DNA from: Bradyrhizobium arachidis
GTDB taxonomy: Bacteria; Pseudomonadota; Alphaproteobacteria; Rhizobiales; Xanthobacteraceae
Length of the DNA stretch: 64,000 bases
Assembly: GCF_024758505.1 (NCBI RefSeq)
Contig: NZ_CP077970.1
Location: 8,184,001 to 8,248,000 of the forward strand
Direction: 5' to 3'
In this document: positions 39,401 through 48,200 of the stretch, in pieces
Numbering within the stretch: the first letter of the stretch is position 1
How the letters are laid out: every line of letters begins with the position of its first letter
The notes under the pieces: model-generated
The model's input: the letters and a program-made list of their open reading frames with translations, nothing else
Database searches by the model: none
Told to the model about the DNA's origin: nothing
Made by a program: the position numbers and the translations under genes

Positions 39401-41753
39401 CGCAGAAATCCATCGAGCCGAAGAGCGACTCCATGGTCGGGAAGTGCTTGATCAGCTCGTTCTTGGTGCTCTCGCGCACTTGCGCGGGTGCGGATATTCC
39501 GAACACAGGTAGTTCACTGTCGAGCTTCTTCGCGATGCTGAGCAGGTTGTATGTCACGCTGCTAACTTGCGTCGCCTTCCGGTACACAAGCCGAGACTCC
39601 GCTTGTGTGGGAACGGCCTTGTAGAGCTCAAGGTACTTCGCCGCGTGGAGCTTCATGAACTCCGATTCGGTGTACGCCATCACGTCATACGCCGACGTCA
39701 TGCCGAGGGACAACAGAACGGGCATCGCCTCGTTGTTGGGCGTGATTTGGTAGACGCGCTGCAGCGCCGTAACGTGCTTCTCGATGGTGCCGAATTCGGC
39801 ATCGGTGAGCCCTGCTCGTGCTCCGGCGTGCGTTTCGAAGAACGCTGCGGCCGGCGTCTGCCCTAGCCGGAAGCCCTGCGTCGCGGCGTTCTTGAGGAGC
39901 TGCACGGTCTTGTCCCGCGCGGCTCCGAGCCTGAACGAATCGGTTCCGTCGCGCTCGATTGAGCGCGCGACCACTTGGGTCGGGTAACTCAAACGCACCT
40001 TGCGGGCCATGTCCTCCGCCCACAGGTTGCGCCGTGCTTCGACGGTCGCACCGGCAAATGCGGGTGGAATCAAGGCTTCGAGCTGCTTCTTGTCGGCGTC
40101 CGTGAGGTTGTCGCGACGGTTCGCGGGAATTCCGGCCACAGCGTGGATTTCATCGACCCAAGGGCCGCCACGATCGAGATCCTTCTCGGCGAGCTCCGCG
40201 GGATCGCTCTTGTCCAAAGCTTGCTGGATACGGGCCGTCAGCTTCTCGCTGCCACCCGTGAGAAACGACACCTTGCCCTGGAGCTGGAGCTTGCGGACTT
40301 TCACATCGTCGAGCCCTTCCTTGCGTGCGCTGTCCCAAAGGTCGGTAGGCGCGCCTCGGTGGCTAAGGTACGCGGTTGCGAACTTCGCTTGATCTTGGTC
40401 GTTGAGCCCCGATGCCTTCAGCATCTCCGCGTACGTCGACCGCGACCCAGGGACTGCGATGGAGAGGCGAACCTTGCTCGCGAAAGTCGTGAATTGCTGC
40501 TTGAACTGCGCCACCGCCTGATCATCGAGCGCGACGATCCCAGCATCGCGAACCGTCTTGAGCGCACGCTCGGCGACGTCGGGTGCAACGTGGGCTAGCA
40601 GCAACTTGTCCGACGGCAGGCCAGCACGAAGGAGCCCGTACAACGCCTCGCCAGAGAGGCCCACGTCTCCATCCGCGCCCAGGCGCTGTGCCGTAGCCGC
40701 GCAGGTCAGTAGCCGCGCATCCCAGCCGGTGGCGCGGTTCAGAACAGTGAGGTCCTGCCGCTCGGCATTCTCCTTCGCGTCGGCTAGCTTCTTCAGGTCG
40801 CCTACGAGCGGTGCTACGTCTTCCGTAAGCCGCTTGTACTCCGGTGCCAACGGCTGCAGGGCGGCGGGTGCAACGAGATTCAGCGCGCGCCGCGCCTCTC
40901 CTGGGAGATCGTTCACCGGCTTCGAGAGCGGTATCTCATTGCCAGCACCATCGACGGCACGGACCTCCAGGCTGAGGGCCTTGCCCGCGGAATCGTACGC
41001 GAACGAGTACCGTCCCCCGGCGACGGTCGTAGTTTCCGCCAGCTTGGTGGCATTTCCCCCGAAGTCGCACCGGTACAGACGGAGCGTCAGCTTCTCGGCA
41101 TTCAGGCCATGCTCCAGCACAACGCGACCCTCGAGTCTCTGCGCGGAAGGGGGCAAAGTGATCGGCACTTTGAGATCGATGATCTCCAAAGGCTTGGCGC
41201 CACGCACGACATCGGAGCTGGCAAGCGGTTTTTCGTCTTCACCGACCACCGAGACGCGCAGGTCAATTCGCCGAAGGTCGGGAAGGACGTCGTAGCGAAT
41301 CGTGTAGCGACCTTCGCCATCGGTCGTATCCTCGCCGAGTCGTACGGCGCGCCCATCCACGACGTGGACAGCGAGAACTCGGACGCCCTTCAACGGCGCG
41401 CCGCTTTCTCGACGGACCTCACCGCCAACCACTTGGCTCGTAGGCCCAGCCGGTTGGTCCAGTAGGCCCCACTCCCGCAACAGCGCATTCAGCGCACCGG
41501 CGGTTGCAGAGTCGACTGCACCGCCCTCTCCGAGGTGCCGCTCTTGTTGGAAGATGGCAACTACCTTCCGAGTCGCATCTCCAAACGATTGCGCCTCGTA
41601 CTCGCGCTGCAGCGCAGTCGCCAGCTCCCGGCGGGCCCGTTCGTCGTCACGAAGAACCGCAGTTCGCTCGAGGAGTTGCCGCAGTGCCTCCTGCAGATCG
41701 GCCACTTCGGGCCCCCTCATCTGCGGCCTTAAAGGGAAAGTGATGTTGTTCAT
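33435..41753 (-). CDS. Tc toxin subunit A, N-terminal half
   Basis: A 2772-residue protein from ATG 41753, chosen because GAGGAG lies ten bases upstream. Domains in order: a peptidoglycan-binding-like module near residues 10-90 (MRGPEVADLQEALRQLLERT); two transthyretin/Ig-like beta domains (EGRYTIRYDVLPDLRRIDLR; GGRYSFAYDSAG); helical regions; the VRP1/TcA signature FCECEHCRSVLSPAAYLVDI near residue 800; a PA14-like beta patch (AAGAYRFFVALDKQNGAVEV); the neuraminidase-like and ABC-toxin N-terminal regions (RVWEANRKIFLFPENWLEP; FYRRYADQMWTPWEPVTAEI); and a Gly-rich tail. It should form the outer shell and receptor-binding part of the TcA pentamer. Together with the C-terminal half the TcA is about 4,000 residues, far above the usual 2,500. 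Confidence 0.85.
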   Translation of the reverse strand: MNNITFPLRPQMRGPEVADLQEALRQLLERTAVLRDDERARRELATALQREYEAQSFGDATRKVVAIFQQERHLGEGGAVDSATAGALNALLREWGLLDQPAGPTSQVVGGEVRRESGAPLKGVRVLAVHVVDGRAVRLGEDTTDGEGRYTIRYDVLPDLRRIDLRVSVVGEDEKPLASSDVVRGAKPLEIIDLKVPITLPPSAQRLEGRVVLEHGLNAEKLTLRLYRCDFGGNATKLAETTTVAGGRYSFAYDSAGKALSLEVRAVDGAGNEIPLSKPVNDLPGEARRALNLVAPAALQPLAPEYKRLTEDVAPLVGDLKKLADAKENAERQDLTVLNRATGWDARLLTCAATAQRLGADGDVGLSGEALYGLLRAGLPSDKLLLAHVAPDVAERALKTVRDAGIVALDDQAVAQFKQQFTTFASKVRLSIAVPGSRSTYAEMLKASGLNDQDQAKFATAYLSHRGAPTDLWDSARKEGLDDVKVRKLQLQGKVSFLTGGSEKLTARIQQALDKSDPAELAEKDLDRGGPWVDEIHAVAGIPANRRDNLTDADKKQLEALIPPAFAGATVEARRNLWAEDMARKVRLSYPTQVVARSIERDGTDSFRLGAARDKTVQLLKNAATQGFRLGQTPAAAFFETHAGARAGLTDAEFGTIEKHVTALQRVYQITPNNEAMPVLLSLGMTSAYDVMAYTESEFMKLHAAKYLELYKAVPTQAESRLVYRKATQVSSVTYNLLSIAKKLDSELPVFGISAPAQVRESTKNELIKHFPTMESLFGSMDFCECEHCRSVLSPAAYLVDILQFVDAEPEVWGNFLARWKDAHGGQDYTAKYKKPYDALIERRPDLPYIPLTCENTNTALPYIDLVNEILEYYVAHDGLEAAAARDTGDATTPELLAEPQNIIREAYDKVRDAKYPLTLPFDLWIETVRAFCDYFETPLSRVLEVLRASDDLFVPAQVYDRAGIFLESLRLSPTEIDLFTNPDPLAKWYELYGFKNAAEATTAATDADTKQRIDLNSAKALSRRLGVTYKQLVELVQTAFVNPRLDQLVVLYKLRVSISSVRLCRDANNKALYDHNQDLLDPALPLGQRLPKERAALSAAKQARFDALSQDDWQTINEIEAFEGLLDEFSKKFGLPVVQINAELQGIPFDQILVLADPDAGCDFDSTVLRYADGHAVDEIAFLKLNLFVRLWRKLGWTIEETDRALCAFMPTNAPFEKATLRKRPLMTALIYLAHLKALDDKIRVGKQSRVKLTMLWANFPTTGKKSLYEQLFLNRAVLKTDDVFDHPLGHYLSAAWIATAAQKRQFEVQLENVKVADKIDPAPFAGEPKIQIAYDGIEEVQHLSFQGVLTDAEKAALAALSPNPNLPGLLDAAQTKGKEFLLIKGHLLALQGALGLTPDDVRRILEDASKSLDTAALSLDHVSLLYRYGLLAKGLKLSVQELIALKQFSDLDPFKALHADPLTKLEEDYPFSQTLRFVEVGEKVKDTAFKLEDLEYLLRHRFDETGKYRPNRESTLALLKTLSDGIRAIRSDNAIPVDPGAMGEEVLRQKLGLVLPPDVVERFLAMINGTAEFTATKSPVALANQLNVERFSGEPAFREVVYSGVRQEQKLTYRGVLLDPGEKAALRARLPKPVPPNPHVPSAVLSDLLDDVEKQARAFFEKHLQKQAANVQPATGFLDAADFPLLFAPAPAGLTEVQQQNRLRQQRTRLANAFLPFLQERLIRQFVVQALTAYTAAEPVLAESLLTDVRLLGLVPSGGAGTQSLLAALSASGDRGLSVDFFASTDGTGVALSSLVFPDADTGLKDKNNNLIRPVAARSATFDGYLEVRAAGAYRFFVALDKQNGAVEVRFEHLPGGLFWSGAAAADGAVLGDKPNEYIELKPGGPYRFTVKLRNLGGGDARILVQGEASPKDNLSQLALYPITTLSGAERAVNLLTKALGLAQGLGLNERELRYLLTHAGDFGNLDLKKMPTVVVDDSPAGAADLFGQFLRMLEYVRIRSATAGGTDDLIGVFETNQTGDIDKVYSAIAKLVRRDDATVKAAARVLASSPAFASEVPLGRLWYALEVVERFGVPVASVAGWTRIAGAGATQEQRFAVARDLKEAIKARFEPEVWQRLAQPIFDKLRQRQRDALVNHVMHQRGFARIEQLYEYFLIDPGMEPVVQTSRIRLAIGSVQLFIQRCLLNLEANVPPAALINGKQWEWMKRYRVWEANRKIFLFPENWLEPEFRDDKTHLFSDLEGALMQGDVSNDLVEDAFLTYLRKLEELARLDIVAMHLEDKTDPAPNTLHVIGRTHGEPHKYFYRRYADQMWTPWEPVTAEIEGDHLAPVVWRDRLYLFWVTFLERPKQTGGEARTIKAGDSVRIEAAESELEAHLHWSEYVRGEWTIRESSGLHSGGDQVLRADSTFKVDQGDLGTFSFPIVPRMVGIHVSKEPYDNGEERGVYIHLRAPFDQSFYLAGRNSIPEKATFSSAPANPYSANTVNATQYAGSGRFKVTFNSRITTGQSGYTLTPETPSILDQESGSYTILLCDNNITLGAPSAASIAASDPAAVQEAIESGLAEIASLMKPLFYQDNRHTLFVEPSVAERTIEEWQEWVTRTPQPDPGWMDPDWWKEIPVKPKIPRKWPVPTPGDQAWSGPIDPRSLVKVKPGEDWLVNPATGLLFDGELVGPLGRLDATILPSTEVGSAIALGGSTVDIHPGSSIGAGNATVIVGTASVEKGGLNQVQGGLNIIGSAGLNSTLAQNVDALARSGFGANTAMGLGGGTIGH

Positions 41754-41808
41754 GGCTTGGTCGCTCCTCGCGGGAACTACCCGCTCCCGTGCGTGCCTGA
41801 CTTCTCGC

Positions 41809-42237
41809 TCACTCACGCCTGTGCTCGGCCTCTCGCCTGATCTCCAGGGGGATCTCCGATCCGTCTGGATTCAGCCAGTACAGAGCGCCGCGCCGTGCAA
41901 ACTCCATCAGTCCATCGGAAGCCAGAGGCCTCTCGATCACGTTGCCCCGCTCTGGATTACTGATGGGGCCAATGAAGAAATAGAAGGCCTTGTCCTGTGC
42001 TTTCTTCGAGTCGACCACCATGCGCGGGCGCGGCCGCTCGTCCGCACCCGCAGCCAGGCGATAGTGGAGATAGAAATTCTCTCCGCGCTGTACGATGTAC
42101 GGCCCCTCTTCGAACGGGACGTCTTGCAGCGCGACTCCAGGTTTCGATCCCATCGAACATGCTCCCAGGGCGAGCCAGCCCGTGCCGGCAAGCGTTAGCA
42201 GACTTCGTTTCACACTCGACGATCTCAGTCGGTTCAC
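41809..42237 (-). CDS. Lipoprotein between the Tc subunits
   Basis: A 142-residue protein with a lipoprotein signal peptide (RSLLTLAGTGWLALGACSMG; lipobox LGAC). The mature part is soluble (YIVQRGENFYLHYRLAAGAD, then FYFFIGPISNPERG) and has no family I recognise. The frame opens at GTG 42237, three bases after the TcB-TcC stop; an inner GTG at codon 9 is an alternative. Its place inside the Tc operon suggests a role in assembly, release or surface display of the toxin. That is inference from position. Confidence 0.65.
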   Translation of the reverse strand: MNRLRSSSVKRSLLTLAGTGWLALGACSMGSKPGVALQDVPFEEGPYIVQRGENFYLHYRLAAGADERPRPRMVVDSKKAQDKAFYFFIGPISNPERGNVIERPLASDGLMEFARRGALYWLNPDGSEIPLEIRREAEHRRE

Positions 42238-42240
42238 TCC

Positions 42241-45200
42241 TCAATGCGGGTACTGGCCCCAGGCATCCGCGGGATTTCCGGTGTATCCGCCCGTGCCGGC
42301 ACCGGTTGGATCCGGGTCGCCGGGACCTGGGATGTAATTTCCCAGAAATGCGGCGGCTCGAACGGCCACCCTTCGCGGCAGCAGGAATCCGAGCAGGATG
42401 CCGAAGGTGTTCGCCACGATGTCCGTGGTGGAATCGAGGATGTGGTTCACCGTCCCTTGGGCGCGCTGTTCCGCCTGGAACGAACCCCGGTCGATCGGAC
42501 TCTCATGGATCAGGCCGCCGATCCACAGCAGGACTGCACCGATGGGGCCCATGCGGTTGGCGAGCGCTGCATTAGTGGCGGCATGCCAGGAGTGCATGCC
42601 ATTCTTTGCCGGATCCGAGGAAGAGCCGCGGGGATTCATCTTCCACACGATTGAATTGGCGTTCTCGATGTCGCCGGCGAGAGTTTTGGGGCCTTTGAAA
42701 TTCACGCTGGTGCCTATCGGCGTATCCCACTTCTCGGCGACCACCTCCTTGAGGCCGATAATGCTAAGCGCGCCCAGGCCCATGTCCTTGAGGCCCTGGA
42801 CGACGTTGTCGCTTTTCCAGGAAAAGATGCCGCCGATGCTCCTGATGGCGCCTGCCAGAATGTCCACGAGTCCTGCAAGTGGCGCGGCGATCAGCCCCGG
42901 CAGCCATTCGCGCATCCACTCGCTGGCGGCACGAAGACCGCTCACGATGGTCTCGAAGACTCCCTTGCCGCTAGCCTTGCTGGAGCCCGACTTCGCGGAA
43001 GACGACTTTGCGCCGGAAGACTTCGGGGCGGCGGCGGCAACGGCCGCCGCTCCGGTCATCGAGGATCCCGCCCCCTTCGGAGCGATAGCTACGCCTTCGC
43101 CCGCACCGCTTGCGCCCCGCGCCTGCAGATCCTGTGCCGCTGCCGAACGCGGCGCGCGTCCATCTGAATCGACCAGAGACGTTGGATGATTGACGACGTA
43201 CGTATATAAGTTGAGCGACACCGCAATGGCGGGCACTGGCTCCGTCGGCTCGGCCGCCTTGCTGCGGCCCCGCTTCAGGCTCGTACTGCTCCCTCCAGAC
43301 ACCGGAATTCCGAGAGGATCAGCCGACGTCCAGCGCGCAAGCCACGGCGCACAGTAGCGTGCACCGTGATAAGTAAAGCCAGTTTCCTCATCTCTTTCCT
43401 TGCCCGTATATCGATAGCGCTTGAGGCTGACCTCGGCAACGCTGCGTCCAGCCTGTAACGAAGTCGTTCCGTACGGGTGGTATTCCTCGTACGCGATCAG
43501 CGCGCCGTCCTTGTCCAACTCCACACTGGACGAGCCGAGGTGGTTTCCGAGCTGGTATCGCTGCAGAGGCACGGGGCCATCGACCGCGTTTCCGTCCTGG
43601 ATTGTCTGAGTTTCGACGAGCGCAATGCGCTGCTTATCGTCCAACACGTGCAGCGACTCTCGTGCAAGACTGATCCCGACTCCGTTGTACTCGCGATAGA
43701 TCTCGAAGCCACCGAGGTACAACCGATCCTTTTTGCGCACGCCGTTCTGCGATTCGATGACCTTCCGTACGCGCTGACCGGCGCTGTTGTAGACGTAGTA
43801 AGCCGAGCCGCCGCCTCCTAGGTCGGCCTGCCGCAGATCATCCTTGAAGTCCCAGACCAAGGCCGCGAGACGCGGCATGGAGGTCATGTTGCCGTGGGGA
43901 TCATGCGCGTAGGGCTCGACCTGATTGAGCCCGTTACCCACGGTGGTTCTCGTCAGCCGGTTGCTCTTCTTGCCTGCCTCGAGCAGGCTGTTCTCCTGGT
44001 AGTTGTAGCGGCGCGTCCAACCGGTACCGTTCGCGGCGTGGACGAGCGCCTCGAAATTGCCGACCGGATCGTACTCGTATCGCTCGGCGTAGTTGCGCAA
44101 CGCCTGCAGATCGTTCGGATGTGCTCGATGGCCGACGAACGGGTAGTCGCGATAGTCGTCGTTCGGCGGATTGAAATCGAAGGTGTTCTGTCCGATGTGC
44201 TCGCGCCCCTCCGCTTGGATGAGCCGGTAGACGGCGTCGTAGGTGTACGCGCCCACCGGCTCGACGGTTTGGCCGGCTCGGATGATGGTCTTAAGCGCGG
44301 CGTCGTCGATCCGCGTGATGTTGCCGACAGGATCATACGAGTAGCGCAGGTCCTGCACCACCGAAGGATCTTTGAAAAGCTGCGATGCAGTCGCGTCGGA
44401 GGTTGCGGGGCGGGTCGTTTTCAGACGCGAGAGGCGAAAGGTGAGCGGGTCGTATTCGTACGTGGTGGTGGCGCCGTTTTTGTAATCGATCTGCACGCGC
44501 TGCCCCTTGGCGTTGTAGTCAACGTTCGTCACGAAGACAGTGGCAACGCCTGCACCGCGAAACCGCACATCGACCTTATCGAGGAGATTTGCCTCGTTAA
44601 AGGTCGACTGATAGACGCTTCCGTCCGGAAAGGTGACTATGAGCGGGCGGTTGAGGGCATCGAACGTCGTGCTGTTTGTGAAGGTGCCGTCTGTCGCCGC
44701 GGGGTTCTGCAGCCAATTCACGGCCAATTTGTAGTTCGGTAGCAAGTCGCGTTGTTGCTTAAGCAGATTGCCCTTGAAATCGTAAGCCACATTCGTGACC
44801 ACGCCGGCGCGGTCGTAGCGTTGAAAGATCTGACCGCGGTGGTTGGCGGCATCGCCTTGGCCTTCGCCGTAGACCGTGCGCTCGGCAAGGCGCTCCGCAC
44901 CGTTCTCCGTCACGAAGAGACCCGTGAGGCGGCGAAGCTCGTCGTACGTCATGCGACGCAAAAAAAGTCGGCTGTCCCAAGCGCGAATGGGCCTTCCGAC
45001 CGCATCGCTCAGCATCCAGCGCTCACCTGCTTCCATGCTGGCTTGGCGAATCCGGTTGCCGAGGAGGTCGTAGTCGTAGCGCATGACGATGCGCCCAAGT
45101 TCGTCAACGATCGCGTTGCCCTGCGGGTCGATCCCCTTCTTGAAGGCGTCGCGCACCGCCCGCTGATTGCCCTCGATGTCGAGTTCCACGCGGGTGGCGT

Positions 45201-48200
45201 ATCGTTCGTTGACAGCCGCACCGTTGCGCACGTAGTTGTTGTGAGCGAGCGTGATGAAGACGCGGCCAACGACATCGAGATGCACCGTGGTCGGCGTGTT
45301 CGCGTGCGCTTCGGCTTTTTGGGCCGCATCTCGCTCGGGCGCACCCATGGCGTTGTCGATTCGCTGCGCGTGCCACGTTTCCCAGTTCACGGGCTGAGTC
45401 TTGAAGTACTCACGAACGTAGCCCTTGATGTCTGGATCGGTGCGCGGATCTCCAGTTTGGTTGCCGCTTGGTCCGACAGTGTCGTTCACATCGAAAATCG
45501 TCTGCTTCCAGGGATCGAAGACAACTTTCGCGTAGTTGTGATTCGGATGCAGCGTAGCGACGACGCGCTCGATGGGGTCGTAGAAGAGCACGGGGCTGGC
45601 GCCCGTGTCCGTAACGTCAGGCTCGCCCTCGTAGAGGTAAGTCGCGCTGAAGAAGGGCTCGTACTGCTTGACGGGCTTGCCTTTGTTGTTGAAGACCGTC
45701 CGACCTGAGCCGACCCAGCGGCGGGGAGCATTTGCCGGCACCACCTTGCCTTGTCCGTCACGAACGAGATCGCCCGGGCGGATGTCTCCGCTGGGCAACG
45801 GCACTGGCGGCTGGCGCTGGGGCGCGTCGCCAGGCTCAGCCTGAATCTTCTTCTGGATCTCGCGACCAAACCCGTCCGAGAAGGAAAAGCTGAGCTGGAT
45901 CTTGGTCTCACTGTCGCGCGCCGGTTCGAAGTGGGTTTCGCGCGCTAACGTACCTGCGAACGGGGGCTGCCCAGCCCGCTTGTAGCGATCGAGGTCATAA
46001 ACGATGCGACTGGTCGCCTTGCCCAAAAACGTTGCCGCTTGTGCATGAGGATCGGCGAAGAAGGCTTGGAGGTTCGACAACGTCGGGTCCGCACTGAAGC
46101 CTTCCAGCAAGTCGCCGAGCGGCTCTCCAGGCTTGCCCATCACCGTGGTGGCGACAACCATCCCGAGCGCGTCGAAAGCCGACGCCGATCGGTTGCTATT
46201 AGCATCAATAACCCCTTTTGGTTGTAGAACGCGGTAGTCATTTATGGCCGCGACGGAGTTGCCGACCGGGTCTGTAGTTCGGATGACGAGCAGATCGTAG
46301 GCGTCGTATTCGACAATCGTCGTCTGGCCGAACGCGTCGGTAGCGCTCCGCGGAACGAAGAAGTGCTGGCGCGCCGCGCTCAACTCGGAGGCGAGGGTCA
46401 GCACGGGATTAGCCGTGTTCGCTCCCGAATCGAAGAAGACCTTGCCGGACGGTATCCACCAGTTCCCGTCCCAGGCGACGTATCCACCTTGATCACTGCC
46501 TTTTCCTTCGAGCAGTGCGTTCGGGTTCGGTAGCAGCGCCTCGTCGGGTTGACCGGCCTGCCTTCGCGTGAAGACCTGAGCAAGGAGCGAGAACGTCAGC
46601 GCCAGCTTGTAGGTCTCGCCCGGCAAAGCCTGCGACTCAACCTTGCCGAGCGGCGACAGGGTGCTCAGGTCGTCCTTGCGATAAAGCGTGCGCACGTGCT
46701 CGATGAGGCGTTTCTGCTTCTTGGTGACATCGGCCTTGAGTTCGTATGGAATTTCCGCCGCCGACGCGAGTAGGGCGAAGTTGTTCCCGAACCACTCCGC
46801 GAAGCTGAACCGCGCGCCCTTCGCGGGCGCGAACCCCGTCAGCTCGTAGCTTCGAGCCTCGGCTGCGAGAGGTGCGCGGTGATGCCCCGCTGTGAGAACT
46901 GCAGGGGGAATCTCGTTCTGCGTGTAGCTGCTCTCCGTGTACGTGATGAGCAGCTGAGACTGCTTCGCCTTGTCTTCCGCTGTCAGCGCCGGATCCGTCG
47001 AAGGCGTTCGACGACCATAGGCAACGGCGAGAGACTTCAAGACGTTCCCAAAGGGATCGACGTCGAGCGTGAGCGCGTGGCTGATGCGCGGGTCGGACGG
47101 ATTGCGCTCGTAGTGGCTGCTGAGCACCTCGCGCGCATGGGCGAAGAAGACAGCATGCCGATTTTCTCCCCGCAGCTGCAGGCGCCGGAGTGTGAAGTTC
47201 TGCTCGACGACCGTGAAGGGCGTGGCCGCGCGCTTCTTCTCCTCAAGCGAAGAGTTGTGGGTCGCGTCGAGCGCGTACACCTCCTGGCGCAGCATCATGC
47301 CCTTGAGAGCACGGCACGCCTCGCGTTCCTCGTCGATGGTCAGACGCTTGGGCAGAACCGTGTCCGGAAGCCGCCGCTCCCTCGCCTCGTCGTCGGTGAG
47401 CCCCGGCTCTCGGTAGTACTCGCCGACATCCTTGTCATCGAGGAGGCCGGCGAAGAAGTCGGAGACGTGGTCTCGCCCTAGATAGATGCCCGTGTGAAAC
47501 CAGGTCTTCGTCAGCACCGGTGGCACATGCGAAGCTGCATCGACGTTGGTAGCGCCTAGCTGCGCACCTGAGAAGGTCGCGAACTCTTCGGTGTCTTTCT
47601 GTTCGACCATTCCGAATCCACGAAACTCGCGCTCGACGCCGTCGAAGCAGCCGTGGTGGTACTTGTAGGAGGCGACGAAGCGATTACCACTGATGCGATC
47701 GAACGTCGTCATGCGTTCGACGACGTGCACCGGGAACGGCAGCCGCGTGATCCACGGCTTGCCCGCTAGTCTGTCCTCCAGATAGAACTTCGTGGAGGAC
47801 GCGTATTCGACCTGCGTCTCGGCACCAAGGTTGTTCCTCGAGCGGACGAGCAGGTGAGGCTTTTGCCCGCCCATCAAGTCGATGTAGCGAATCGGGCGTC
47901 GCGAGTCGGCGGGCAGCGGCGATGACCAAACCAGGCACGCGGTTCCGTTTCCGAGCAGGTCGGCTGTTGATATCGACGATAGATTGTCGATGCGCTGGAA
48001 GGTCGGAAGATGGCGCGCTTTGCTCCAGCGGTTTCCCGACTGGTTGAAGTAGATGCGCACGCCGTCTCGATGCAGGTAGATGATGTCGGTCGTTCCCGAG
48101 CCGTCGATGTCGGCCAGCCGAATGCGTCGCTGCTCGAACTGATCTGGGTTATCGAACCATGGCGCGTTGTCCATGGTGACCTTGGCGCCGAAGCGGCCAT

